From positions 1-16,732 of the forward strand of contig JAZSMU010000059.1 of NCBI GenBank assembly GCA_045536045.1: a DNA stretch of 16,732 bases. Direction: 5' to 3'. The notes beneath the pieces are model-generated. The model saw nothing but the letters and a program-made list of their open reading frames with translations. It made no database searches and was not told where the DNA came from. The stretch's first letter is position 1; each line of letters starts with the position of its first letter. A program made the position numbers and the translations under genes. Below, piece by piece: positions 6,091-13,408 of the stretch. Source of the stretch: RGIG1918 sp045536045. GTDB lineage: Bacteria; Cyanobacteriota; Vampirovibrionia; Gastranaerophilales; Gastranaerophilaceae.

Positions 6091-6118
6091 TTGCTATTAT
6101 CATTTTTTGGTTTATTAT
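6091..6118 (+). promoter_or_regulatory. Promoter of the 85-residue ORF
   Basis: TTGCTA (6091-6096) and TATTAT (6113-6118) are separated by 16 bp and lie just upstream of a strong AGGGAGGA ribosome binding site (6127-6134) and ATG 6139. The leader would be only about 15 bases. Confidence 0.5.
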
Positions 6119-6138
6119 AGGAGTGTAGGGAGGAAATT

Positions 6139-6396
6139 ATGCAAGTTCAAAGAGTTGAATATTATGTTCCATATCAAGTAACAAAAAGAAATGGCGCTTA
6201 CCCAACGCAAGACGATTTATTGTATTTAGGTTATATGGTTGGAAGATATGGCGTTAATTTAGACGGCAATCCATCTGTTCAATATCCTCCAAGAAAATGT
6301 CCAAATGGAGCAATTTTTAATATAAATTCTTGCACAGCAAATGCTTTTGAAAGAAACCTTTCTTCAATTGGAATGGGCTTTAATAGAATTGCCTAA
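6139..6396 (+). CDS. Small hypothetical protein, 85 residues
   Basis: I do not recognise it. The ORF has the strongest ribosome binding site in the region (AGGGAGGA, 4-5 bp before ATG) and a plausible promoter, which supports it as a real and well-translated gene. The protein is rich in Tyr, Asn, Gly and Pro, has two Cys (CPNGAIF and NSCTANAF), and has no signal peptide or membrane segment. The central part has spaced glycines and aromatics (LLYLGYMVGRYGVNLDGNPSV). It ends FNRIA. It is divergent from the GNAT gene and convergent with the thioesterase gene: the two stop codons are separated by a single base and no terminator is visible between them. Function unknown. Confidence 0.65.
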   Translation: MQVQRVEYYVPYQVTKRNGAYPTQDDLLYLGYMVGRYGVNLDGNPSVQYPPRKCPNGAIFNINSCTANAFERNLSSIGMGFNRIA

Positions 6397-6397
6397 T

Positions 6398-6805
6398 TTA
6401 TTCCATTGTTTCTTTCGCAAATTTTTCAAGACATTCAGGAAGTGTTCTATATAATTTGCCTTGCTTATTTACGGCAACAATTTGAACAGTTGCTTCAGTA
6501 TTTACAACTCCTGTTTGTTTATTTTTAATCACTTGTTTAAAAATTATACTTAATCTTGAATACTCTTGAACTGTTGTTTCAACAATAATTTCGTCTTCAA
6601 ATTTTGCACTAGATTTGTATGAGATATTAATTTTGGTAACAGGAAGAACAATATCTAGATTTTCAAGGTCAGACATTTTGTAGCCGTATTGCTCACATAG
6701 AGCCACTCTTCCCATTTCCATCCAGCGAATGTAACTTCCGTGCCAAACAACGCCGTAAGAATCCGTGTCAGAATAATAAACTTTGGTTTCAAATAAATTT
6801 TTCAT
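6398..6805 (-). CDS. YbgC/4HBT-type acyl-CoA thioesterase (hot-dog fold)
   Basis: A 135-residue protein of the 4-hydroxybenzoyl-CoA thioesterase/YbgC family, single hot-dog domain, full length. The N-terminus TKVYYSDTDSYGVVWHGSYIRW (7-28) carries the family active-site pattern D-x-D-x-x-G-V-V-x-H-x-x-Y; D15 corresponds to the catalytic Asp and H22/Y25 to the conserved pocket residues. A central strand-rich part (KINISYKSSAKFEDEIIVETTV) and the ending EATVQIVAVNKQGK also fit. Such enzymes hydrolyse short- to medium-chain or aromatic acyl-CoAs in the cytoplasm, and some associate with the Tol-Pal system, but no tol or pal gene is in view. AAGGT 5-6 bp before ATG supports the start. It is divergent from the acyl-CoA synthetase, and the two may form a functional pair in acyl-CoA balance. 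Confidence 0.88.
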   Translation of the reverse strand: MKNLFETKVYYSDTDSYGVVWHGSYIRWMEMGRVALCEQYGYKMSDLENLDIVLPVTKINISYKSSAKFEDEIIVETTVQEYSRLSIIFKQVIKNKQTGVVNTEATVQIVAVNKQGKLYRTLPECLEKFAKETME

Positions 6806-6886
6806 AGCGACCTTATTTTATCATTTTTTTGTTAAAAAATATATCAAAAATTTGTTAAGTTGTTTGTGGTATGCCTTGCCTTGTTG

Positions 6887-6892
6887 TAATAT
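6887..6892 (+). promoter_or_regulatory. -10 box (TAATAT) before the acyl-CoA synthetase
   Basis: TTGTAATATTG sits 21 bp upstream of ATG 6914. A weak -35 candidate, TTGTGG (6864-6869), is spaced 17 bp from it. Confidence 0.45.
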
Positions 6893-6913
6893 TGACTTTA
6901 GCGAGGTGGAATT

Positions 6914-8821
6914 ATGAAAAAGAAGAATGAATTAGTATATGAACCGGTGGATTACTCAAATCATGCTGCGCTTCACGAAGTGTTTGAAGAATGCATGATT
7001 AAATATGCAGACTTAAATGCTATTTGCGACAAGTATAATGATATTCACTTAACATATAACGAATTAAGATTAGAGATTGAAAATTTTGCATGTGGACTTC
7101 AACAATTAGGAGTTAAAAAAGGCGATTTTGTTTGTTTGATTACAGAAAATCAAGGTAGATGGTTTATGTGTCAACAAGCAATTATGAAATGTGGTGCTAT
7201 TGCAACTCTAAGAGGCTCAAATGCTCCTATTGATGAATTAAACTACATTATGGACCACAGCGAAGCTAAAGGTGTTATTTTAAGAGATACCAAAACTTTT
7301 AATAACCTAAAAGAATATTTTAAAAACAAAAAATTAGATTTTATTATTATCACATATCCAAAAGGCGATTTAGATAGAGAGGGAATTGAAACTCCTATCT
7401 ATACTCATGATGAAATTATTGAAAAAGGAAAATGCGCAACTTATACTCCTGTTGAAGTTAAACGTAATGACCCATGTTGTATGCTTTATACTTCTGGAAC
7501 TACAGGTTTCCCTAAAGGTGCTTTAATTTCTCATGACAATTTGATTTTCCAAATTGAAGCTTGCCATATTGGCTTATCTTCAAATCCTGGAGAAAAAACT
7601 CTTCAAGTTTTGCCTGTTTGGCACGCTTATGAACAAATTGGTCAAATTTATTATTTCTCAAGAGGTTGCCACGTTCATTTCACGAATCTTGTAAATATTA
7701 AAAATGACCTTGCTGAATATAAAATTGATTCTATGATGTCTGTTCCAAGAATTTGGGAAGCATTCAGAATTGGTATTTATTCAAAATTAAAACAAAAATC
7801 ACCTTTAATGTATAAGATTTTTGATTTTGCAATTAAAAATTCTATTGCATACAAAACGCACAAAATGTATGGTGAAAGAAGAATTACAAACAAACTTACT
7901 TATAACACATTATCAACAATAAGACATAAAATAATTCGTTCTTTCATGAAACCAATGCATGTTTTATTCTCAAAAACAATTTACAAAAAGCTAAGAGATG
8001 CTGCTGGGCTTAATTTTAGAGCTTCAATTTCTGGTGGTGGTGCAATTAGTATGCAAGATGAATTATTCTATGATGCACTTGGTGTTAATTTAAGAGTTGG
8101 CTATGGTTTAACCGAAACTTCACCTGTTTTAACACTCAGAAATGTTTGGGATAAAAACTATTTAGGTGCAGCAGGTTCTCCTGTTAAAGACACAGAAATT
8201 AAAATTGTTGACCCAAAAACAAAAGAAGAACTTCCAAGATTTGTCCAAGGTCTTGTTATGGTTCGTGGCAGACAAATTATGCTTGGCTACTATAAAGATG
8301 AAGCTGCGACTAAAGCAGTTATATCTGAAGATGGTTGGTTCAATACAGGCGATTTGGGTTGGCTAACATTTGATAATAACCTTGTTTTAGTTGGAAGACT
8401 TAAAGAAACAATTGTTTTATCTTCTGGCGAAAATGTTGAGCCAGTTCCTATTGAGGAAGCTTGCTTAATGAGTCCATACATTGACCAAATGGTTCTTGTT
8501 GGACAAGATAAAAGTGGCATTGGTGCTTTAATTGTTCCTTCTAAAGAGGCATTGGAAAAGTGTGGTATTGATATGAAAGGCTTGAAAAGCTATAAAGATG
8601 ATGAAATTGAAGACCCTGCTTTATTTGATTTAATTAAAAAAGATTTAAATAAATACATTGAAAACAAACCAAACTTAAAAGTTTTTGAAAAAATTAAATC
8701 TTTTGCGATTATCAAAGAGGGTTTCAATGCCGAAAATGGACTTTTAAGCTCAACTGCAAAAGTTAAAAGAAACAAAGTATTTGAAAGATTTTCTGAAACA
8801 ATTAAGAAAATGTATAAATAA
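6914..8821 (+). CDS. Long-chain acyl-CoA synthetase (AMP-forming)
   Basis: A 635-residue ANL-superfamily enzyme, the usual length for long-chain acyl-CoA synthetases. It activates fatty acids through acyl-AMP to acyl-CoA. The phosphate-binding loop YTSGTTGFPKG is at 192-202; VPRIWE (about 277-282) is typical of the long-chain branch; GYGLTETSPV (396-405) is the adenine/AMP motif A5; DGWFNTGDLGWL (473-484) and the hinge region VGRLKETIVLSSGENVEP (about 493-510) follow. The C-terminal domain is complete, with a Lys-rich end (STAKVKRNKVFERF). There is no signal peptide; these enzymes are cytosolic or membrane-associated. GAGGTGG precedes ATG 6914. The divergent neighbour is an acyl-CoA thioesterase. 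Role is likely fatty-acid salvage or phospholipid supply; no beta-oxidation genes are visible. Chain-length specificity cannot be judged from sequence. Confidence 0.9.
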   Translation: MKKKNELVYEPVDYSNHAALHEVFEECMIKYADLNAICDKYNDIHLTYNELRLEIENFACGLQQLGVKKGDFVCLITENQGRWFMCQQAIMKCGAIATLRGSNAPIDELNYIMDHSEAKGVILRDTKTFNNLKEYFKNKKLDFIIITYPKGDLDREGIETPIYTHDEIIEKGKCATYTPVEVKRNDPCCMLYTSGTTGFPKGALISHDNLIFQIEACHIGLSSNPGEKTLQVLPVWHAYEQIGQIYYFSRGCHVHFTNLVNIKNDLAEYKIDSMMSVPRIWEAFRIGIYSKLKQKSPLMYKIFDFAIKNSIAYKTHKMYGERRITNKLTYNTLSTIRHKIIRSFMKPMHVLFSKTIYKKLRDAAGLNFRASISGGGAISMQDELFYDALGVNLRVGYGLTETSPVLTLRNVWDKNYLGAAGSPVKDTEIKIVDPKTKEELPRFVQGLVMVRGRQIMLGYYKDEAATKAVISEDGWFNTGDLGWLTFDNNLVLVGRLKETIVLSSGENVEPVPIEEACLMSPYIDQMVLVGQDKSGIGALIVPSKEALEKCGIDMKGLKSYKDDEIEDPALFDLIKKDLNKYIENKPNLKVFEKIKSFAIIKEGFNAENGLLSSTAKVKRNKVFERFSETIKKMYK

Positions 8822-8845
8822 AAAAAACAGCACTTAATGTGCTGT
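8821..8845 (-). terminator. Rho-independent terminator for leftward transcripts
   Basis: ACAGCAC (8827-8833) pairs perfectly with GTGCTGT (8839-8845) around a five-base loop. On the minus strand the stem is followed by a U run (complement of A 8821-8827). On the plus strand no T run follows, so it serves the minus-strand 54-residue ORF, though the hairpin could also affect the end of the acyl-CoA synthetase transcript. Confidence 0.85.
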
Positions 8846-8857
8846 GGTTAATAGACG

Positions 8858-8918
8858 GCTCTGTGCAATTAATTAGTTAGTGGAATAGAATTTTTCGCCG
8901 CTATCATATTCACAGAGC
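8858..8918. repeat. 8-bp inverted repeat around the 3' end of the small ORF
   Basis: GCTCTGTG (8858-8865) is perfectly complementary to CACAGAGC (8911-8918), with 45 bases between, spanning the stop codon of the 54-residue ORF. It could form an RNA stem just before the terminator. No known motif was recognised. Confidence 0.45.
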
Positions 8919-9037
8919 TTTTTCATATGGTTGTTTTTCACAAAAGAATTTACTCTTGTGTTAAAAATATTTATTATGCCCATTTTGCTTATTTGCAAAA
9001 ACGCATTTTGGCTATCTGAACTGATAGCAAAAACCAT
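8873..9037 (-). CDS. Small ORF, 54 residues, function unknown
   Basis: Starts at ATG 9037 (complement of 9035-9037) and stops at TAA (8873-8875). The translation begins MVFAISSDSQNAFLQISKMG and ends EYDSGEKFYSTN. A strong GGGAGG ribosome binding site lies 4 bp upstream, a TATAAT box lies 23 bp upstream, and an intrinsic terminator follows 28 bp after the stop. Together these support a real independently expressed small gene or a regulatory RNA that carries an ORF. The protein has a mixed hydrophobic centre (MGIINIF) too short for a confident membrane helix, one Cys and no signal peptide. No homologue recognised. It lies 70 bp downstream of pilO on the same strand, so some read-through from the pilus genes is possible. 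Confidence 0.6.
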   Translation of the reverse strand: MVFAISSDSQNAFLQISKMGIINIFNTRVNSFVKNNHMKKLCEYDSGEKFYSTN

Positions 9038-9060
9038 TTTTCCTCCCTTTTCTTGATTTA

Positions 9061-9066
9061 ATTATA
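9061..9066 (-). promoter_or_regulatory. -10 box (TATAAT) of the 54-residue ORF
   Basis: On the minus strand the context is TTTTTGTATAATTAAA, nearly the same as the box before ddh. No convincing -35 hexamer lies upstream. The leader would be about 17 bases and includes the GGGAGG ribosome binding site. Confidence 0.5.
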
Positions 9067-9107
9067 CAAAAATAGGGTAGGTCTTAAATCATGCACATGG
9101 TTGAAAA

Positions 9108-9704
9108 TTATTTGCCTGTGTATGTGTATAAAGTCAAATTAATGTTTGCAATAAGAATTGTCTTATCAAAGCCCCAAGGCTCAATAATTATATTTGAAAT
9201 TTTTGTTAAATATGGCTTGCCAAAAACGCCTGTAATAAAATGTTTAAGTTGAGAATATGTTCCAACTGCTTCAATTTTCATTTCACAAGCATTGTAGCCT
9301 TTTAATCCACCTTTAATAATTGGGTCTTCGGTTGGTGAATAATTATATTTTATTGATTTAATTCTAATTTTTGAATCACGTGCAATATTAATCATATCTT
9401 CAAATGGTTCTGCAAAAGATGCACCTGTTCCTAATTGCATTTCAGCTGGTTCAAAAATATCTTTTTCGCTTCTTTTTTTGCTATTTTTTCTTGCTTCTTC
9501 TTGTGCTTGCAAGTTATTAAATTCTTTTTGTTTGTTTTTTAATTCTCCAACAGTGTTTTGTTTATCACCAAATGCACGGAAACAGTTGCTGATAGGCATA
9601 ATAGGGTTGCAGGTCGCTAAAACTATGCCAATTGCAATTATTGGCGATATCACCCATAAAATACCTATACTCTGTGCATATTTTTTTAATTGATCAAAAT
9701 CCAT
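9108..9704 (-). CDS. pilO: PilO-like type IV pilus inner-membrane protein
   Basis: A 198-residue protein with the PilO plan: a short cytoplasmic N-terminus, one membrane helix (ILWVISPIIAIGIVLATCNPI, about 13-33), a coiled-coil-prone Lys/Glu/Gln-rich stretch (about 51-82), and a C-terminal alpha/beta domain with IEAVGTYSQLKHFITGVF (about 146-163), a segment typical of PilO and GspM-like ferredoxin folds. In type IV pilus machines PilO pairs with PilN in the inner membrane and links the cytoplasmic PilM ring to the outer assembly. Its ATG overlaps the TAA of the upstream pilM-pilN gene by one base (TAATG), so translation is probably coupled. Sequence identity to PilO is low and the call leans on architecture and position. 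No pilP or pilQ follows. Confidence 0.7.
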   Translation of the reverse strand: MDFDQLKKYAQSIGILWVISPIIAIGIVLATCNPIMPISNCFRAFGDKQNTVGELKNKQKEFNNLQAQEEARKNSKKRSEKDIFEPAEMQLGTGASFAEPFEDMINIARDSKIRIKSIKYNYSPTEDPIIKGGLKGYNACEMKIEAVGTYSQLKHFITGVFGKPYLTKISNIIIEPWGFDKTILIANINLTLYTYTGK

Positions 9705-11464
9705 TATCCACCCATTTCAACAGATTCAAGCTGTATGTCGTCAACTGATGGTGCTTGTTCTTGTCCCATTCCACCATCGCTATTTTTCTTTCCTTTGCCT
9801 TTAAATAAATCAAATATGCCAGTTTTTTCAACCATATCACCAATATCTGACATTGTGTCTGAAATAACGTTACCAGCAGACATTTTAGATTTAGTGCTTT
9901 CCATATTTGATATTTCAAAGAAGTATACTCTTTTTTCATTTGATTCAGCATCAAATGAATTTGTTAGAATATCTGTAATTATTTTTAATTGTTTTAATTC
10001 AACAGTTGAACTTGGATTTGTTGTTTTTAAGTTTCTGTAGTATGAATAAACATCTTTAATTCCTAAGCTCATACCTTCTAAGAAAACTTGGTCTCCAGCT
10101 TTAGTTTCAAAGTTTGTTAGCCATACATTTTTAGGAATATCAGTTGCAATTGATGTAAAGGCACTTAAAACTTCTTTGTTGCCTTTAAGAACTTCCACTG
10201 ATAAATCATCAATGTTTTTAACTGTTGCTGTTTTTTGTAAACTTGTGATTTGTCCTTGAAGAGTTGTTATTTGACTTTCAGCATTTGCTTTTTCATTTTC
10301 AAATTTTGTTGTTAAATTTGTTGCAGTAGTTGTTAATAACCACATTGAGCCATAAATTATAACAGCTATCGCTCCTAATATTTTTGCAACAATTTTAACA
10401 GGAATATCGTGCTGTTTGCCCATAATTGGTATAGGCACAAATTCTGGAAGTGCTTTTTCGCCATTTAAAAAGTCTAGCTGAATACCAAAATCGTTTTCTT
10501 TGTATAATGAAGCACCAACAGCATTTAAAGTGATGTGGGCTTTATCCTCAGCCATTACATCTGATGTTGTTGGTAATATGCAATTTTTTGAATATCTGTT
10601 GAAGTCAAGAATATCAGCTCCACCTTCAAAACCAATATTACCTCTTAAAATTTCAGCACTAATATTATCAGCTTGGCTGACTATAATTAGTCTTTGTGCT
10701 GGGAAGTTTTGTAAGTTTTGAATTGCTGCAGTTGCAACTGCTTGATACGCTTCTTCATATGATAATGATTTAATTGCAAGTGGGATTTCAACATATTTTT
10801 TAAGGTGTTTTCCAGATAGTGCAAAAATTGCGAAACTATTGTTGTTAATTAGAAGAACATTCCAATTCATATATTGGTCAATAGCTTCTTGTGCAATTCC
10901 TATATGAGCAATACCTCTTAGCATAGCGCTGTGAGAAGTTTCAATTGCAACTATATTAACACCTGTTTCTTCAATAGTGTCTCTAATTTTGCCTAATTGT
11001 TCTTCATCTAAGGCACTATGAATATAATTTTTTGTATATTCTTCTTCGTTTCCACCGTATCCACTATCGCAAAGCGTAACAGCAACTTCTTTTCCTCTAA
11101 ATAGGAAAGAATCTTCAACTTCTGTTAAAAGAGCTAAACGTCTTTCTTCGTCAGTAATTTCACAGTTTAATTCTTTAATATCAAAATAAACATTTGGAAC
11201 TACAACGCAAGCGTCGCATTTTCCTGGGTCAATATTTAGTTGGTTGAAAGCGTTTTCTATACTATCTTTCAACTGACCATAATCAGTGATTTCTCTTTGA
11301 ATAGGGTCATAATCAAGAGGCATTTTAGTGTAGTTTGTAATTAACTTTTCCTTTGGGTTAATACAAAGAACTTCAACGCCTAAACCAGGTGTAATACTAA
11401 TGCCGACAAATCTCCTTTGTCCGCCTAGTAATGAACTTAAATCTGTTAAACTTCCTAAATCCAT
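9704..11464 (-). CDS. Fused PilM-PilN type IV pilus assembly protein
   Basis: At 586 residues it joins two proteins that are usually separate. Residues about 17-325 are an actin-like PilM ATPase domain: FVGISITPGLGVEVL is the first phosphate-loop strand, ACVVVPNVYFDIKEL and the acidic EITDEERR region follow, and NWNVLLINNNSFAIFAL and AVGASLY mark the second half. A membrane helix (about 357-378), a coiled-coil stretch (about 383-412) and a PilN-like ferredoxin domain (about 430-520, with NVWLTNFETKAGDQVFLEG) follow. In separate PilN proteins a short N-terminal INLLP motif docks on PilM; here the linker has IQLDFLNGEKALP at 328-340. A Gly/Lys-rich tail (about 555-586) has no match. There is no Shine-Dalgarno sequence before ATG 11464. 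It shares a divergent promoter region with rlmB. Known systems use this platform for twitching, adhesion or DNA uptake. Confidence 0.8.
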   Translation of the reverse strand: MDLGSLTDLSSLLGGQRRFVGISITPGLGVEVLCINPKEKLITNYTKMPLDYDPIQREITDYGQLKDSIENAFNQLNIDPGKCDACVVVPNVYFDIKELNCEITDEERRLALLTEVEDSFLFRGKEVAVTLCDSGYGGNEEEYTKNYIHSALDEEQLGKIRDTIEETGVNIVAIETSHSAMLRGIAHIGIAQEAIDQYMNWNVLLINNNSFAIFALSGKHLKKYVEIPLAIKSLSYEEAYQAVATAAIQNLQNFPAQRLIIVSQADNISAEILRGNIGFEGGADILDFNRYSKNCILPTTSDVMAEDKAHITLNAVGASLYKENDFGIQLDFLNGEKALPEFVPIPIMGKQHDIPVKIVAKILGAIAVIIYGSMWLLTTTATNLTTKFENEKANAESQITTLQGQITSLQKTATVKNIDDLSVEVLKGNKEVLSAFTSIATDIPKNVWLTNFETKAGDQVFLEGMSLGIKDVYSYYRNLKTTNPSSTVELKQLKIITDILTNSFDAESNEKRVYFFEISNMESTKSKMSAGNVISDTMSDIGDMVEKTGIFDLFKGKGKKNSDGGMGQEQAPSVDDIQLESVEMGG

Positions 11465-11504
11465 AATATTTTACAGTGCACTTTTATTCTATCTTCCTGC
11501 CTAT

Positions 11505-11534
11505 ATCATACTCTAAATAGTTTAAATATGGCAA
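11505..11534 (-). promoter_or_regulatory. Promoter of pilMN-pilO
   Basis: Read on the minus strand: TTGCCA (complement of 11529-11534), an 18-bp spacer, then TATGAT (complement of 11505-11510). Start of transcription would be near 11498, giving a leader of about 34 bases. It lies 5 bp from the divergent rlmB promoter. Confidence 0.5.
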
Positions 11535-11539
11535 TATCT

Positions 11540-11569
11540 TTGAACAATATACTACGAATAAAGTATAAT
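11540..11569 (+). promoter_or_regulatory. rlmB promoter ending 7 bp before the start codon
   Basis: TTGAAC (11540-11545), an 18-bp spacer and a perfect TATAAT (11564-11569). Only TTCCACT lies between the -10 box and ATG 11577, so transcription would begin at or within a base or two of the start codon, giving a leaderless mRNA. Confidence 0.6.
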
Positions 11570-11576
11570 TTCCACT

Positions 11577-12329
11577 ATGAAAAATACATCTGATGAAAAA
11601 AATATTGTTTATGGCAAAAATCCAATAGTAGAGATATTAGAGAACAACCCTCTAAGAATCAATAAAATATTCATTCAAGACAAAATTTCTTTTGACAACA
11701 GACTCAAAAAAATTGTGGATTTAGCCAGAGATAATAAAATTTTAGTTAAATTTACAAATATTAACAATTTCTTTGAAGAGCATGTTGCTCATCAAGGAGT
11801 TGTGGCATTGGTTAGTCCAGTTGAATACATTGAATTAGATGATTTTTTAAATTTGCCAGCTAAAAGTCAATTTAAAAAACTTATTGTTTTAGATGAAATT
11901 TCAGACCCTCATAATTTTGGTGCAATTATAAGAACAGTTGCTTGTGCTGGATTTGATGGCGTCTTGGTTTCAAATCATAGGTCTTGCCCTGTTACAAATG
12001 TTGTTGAAAAAGTTTCTATGGGTGGTGTTAATCACATAAATATTATTAAAACAAACTCTATTTCGGCTAGTATTGATTACCTTAAAAAAAACAATTGGTG
12101 GATAATTGCAACTGATGCAGAATGCAAAGATAATTATTTTGACATTGATTATACTGATATGAATTTTGCAGTAATAATGGGTTCTGAGGGCAAAGGCATA
12201 TCTAAAACATTGTTAAATAAAGCAGATTTTAAGGTTAAAATTCCAACAAACTTTGAATCATTAAATGTATCAAATGCAGCAGCAGTAATTATATATGAAG
12301 CAGTTAGACAAATATTAAAAAAATCTTAA
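11577..12329 (+). CDS. rlmB: 23S rRNA (guanosine-2'-O)-methyltransferase, TrmH/SpoU family
   Basis: This SpoU-type enzyme uses S-adenosylmethionine; RlmB methylates G2251 in the peptidyl-transferase P loop of 23S rRNA. The protein has 250 residues, close to the family norm. The N-terminal substrate-binding domain opens with IVYGKNPIVEIL (about 9-20), the standard RlmB beginning, which fixes the start. The three knot motifs are present: DEISDPHNFGAIIRTVACAG (motif 1, with the catalytic Asn-x-Gly-x-x-x-Arg), VIMGSEGKGIS (motif 2) and IPTNFESLNVSNAAAVIIYEA (motif 3). There is no Shine-Dalgarno sequence; the gene appears leaderless. I cannot exclude that it methylates another site (related TrmH/TsnR enzymes), but length and N-terminus favour RlmB. 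A sigma factor gene follows after 57 bp. Confidence 0.88.
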   Translation: MKNTSDEKNIVYGKNPIVEILENNPLRINKIFIQDKISFDNRLKKIVDLARDNKILVKFTNINNFFEEHVAHQGVVALVSPVEYIELDDFLNLPAKSQFKKLIVLDEISDPHNFGAIIRTVACAGFDGVLVSNHRSCPVTNVVEKVSMGGVNHINIIKTNSISASIDYLKKNNWWIIATDAECKDNYFDIDYTDMNFAVIMGSEGKGISKTLLNKADFKVKIPTNFESLNVSNAAAVIIYEAVRQILKKS

Positions 12330-12356
12330 TGATTTTTAAAAATACAAAAAATAGTG

Positions 12357-12362
12357 TAATAT
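12357..12362 (+). promoter_or_regulatory. -10 box (TAATAT) before the sigma factor gene
   Basis: Context GTGTAATATTT, 24 bp before ATG 12387. The upstream -35 region (TTTTAA) is weak. A ribosome binding site AGAGG (12371-12375) lies rather far, 11 bp, from ATG. Confidence 0.4.
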
Positions 12363-12386
12363 TTATGGATAGAGGTTTTATATTCA

Positions 12387-13361
12387 ATGAAAATTAAAGG
12401 CAAAGAAGAAAATATAGAAGAAATTGTTGATGATGGTTCAACTGAAGCTGCAATTGATGATTTAGCACAAGAAAAAGATGACGAAACCGTTGAAGTTGAC
12501 TACACTTCAGTTGCTTCAGACGATTCTGTTAAAGCCTATCTTCAACAAATAGGCAAAATTCCACTTCTTTCTTTTGAAGAAGAAATGAAATATGCCAAAA
12601 ACATTAAAGAAAAAAAATGTAAACATTCAAAAGAAAAGCTAATTAGTGCAAATTTAAGACTTGTTGTTTCAATTGCAAAAAAATATATAGGTCGTGGACT
12701 TTCTTTTCTTGATTTAATTCAAGAAGGAAATTTGGGCTTAATGAAAGCAAGCGAAAAATTTGACTATTCAAAAGGGTATAGATTTTCAACTTATGCAACT
12801 TGGTGGATTCAACAATCCATTACAAGAGGAATTGCAGACAAATCTAGAATGATTAGACTTCCTGTTCATATGATAGAAACTTTAGGAAGAATTAAAAGGG
12901 CAACTCTAGATTTATCTGTTGAGCTAGGAAGAAATCCATCTAAAGAAGAAATTGCATACAGAGTTGGCATTTCCGTTTCAAAATTATCTGCATTAATGAA
13001 ATCAGCTCAAAGCACAATTTCTATTGAAACTCCAACAAATCAAAAAGATGACACTTCTGTTGTCGGCGATTTTATAGTAGATGAAACTCATGCAACACCA
13101 GATTCAAAAGTTACAAACGATAGCTTATTAGATGATGTCCAAAAAATGCTTAATCAATTAAGCCCAAAAGAAAAAGATGTTCTAATTATGAGATATGGGC
13201 TTGATAACAATGGCAAAAAGAAAACACTAGACGAAATTGGAAATTCATATGGTGTTTCTAGAGAAAGAATACGCCAAATTGAAAATAGAGCCATTGCAAA
13301 GCTTAAAAAATTATGTCGTAATCATCAAAATGTTGGTGGAAATTTAAAAAACTACATTTAA
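12387..13361 (+). CDS. RpoD/SigA-type sigma-70 factor (group 1 or 2)
   Basis: This 324-residue sigma factor directs RNA polymerase to -10/-35 promoters. It contains an acidic N-terminal stretch (about 1-45) in place of a long region 1.1; region 1.2 (SVKAYLQQIGKIPLLSFEEE, about 48-67); region 2, with NLRLVVSIAKKYIGRGLSFLDLIQEGN and the melting/-10 recognition part FSTYATWWIQQSITRGIAD; region 3 starting SRMIRLPVHM; and region 4 with DEIGNSYGVSRERIRQIENRAIAKLKKL, the -35-binding helix-turn-helix. All core segments match primary sigma factors, so it should read the TATAAT-type boxes seen here. It is shorter than most RpoD proteins. Cyanobacterial-type genomes carry several group 2 sigmas of about this size, so I leave the symbol blank. 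Confidence 0.88.
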   Translation: MKIKGKEENIEEIVDDGSTEAAIDDLAQEKDDETVEVDYTSVASDDSVKAYLQQIGKIPLLSFEEEMKYAKNIKEKKCKHSKEKLISANLRLVVSIAKKYIGRGLSFLDLIQEGNLGLMKASEKFDYSKGYRFSTYATWWIQQSITRGIADKSRMIRLPVHMIETLGRIKRATLDLSVELGRNPSKEEIAYRVGISVSKLSALMKSAQSTISIETPTNQKDDTSVVGDFIVDETHATPDSKVTNDSLLDDVQKMLNQLSPKEKDVLIMRYGLDNNGKKKTLDEIGNSYGVSRERIRQIENRAIAKLKKLCRNHQNVGGNLKNYI

Positions 13362-13375
13362 TTTTTTGTTTGTCC

Positions 13376-13381
13376 TATAAT
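13376..13381 (+). promoter_or_regulatory. -10 box (TATAAT) before ruvA
   Basis: Perfect TATAAT 27 bp before ATG 13409. Its -35 region would overlap the last codons of the sigma factor gene and shows no clear hexamer. Confidence 0.45.
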
Positions 13382-13408
13382 ATTTTCATATTGTTGATAG
13401 GATGACGG

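Noticed and set aside
8290..8775. Minus-strand and plus-strand short frames inside the acyl-CoA synthetase gene
   Set aside because: They overlap a strongly conserved enzyme core and have no supporting start signals.
9690..10040. Plus-strand open frames opposite pilMN and pilO (also 9478-9693 and 10500-10721)
   Set aside because: Shadows of the minus-strand pilus genes; composition is biased and no ribosome binding site or recognisable domain is present.
11475..11482. AGTGCACT palindrome before pilMN as an operator
   Set aside because: Eight-base palindromes are common by chance and nothing else supports it.
12320..12345. TTTTTAAAAA stretch after rlmB as a terminator
   Set aside because: A pure A/T palindrome with no GC stem; not a credible intrinsic terminator.
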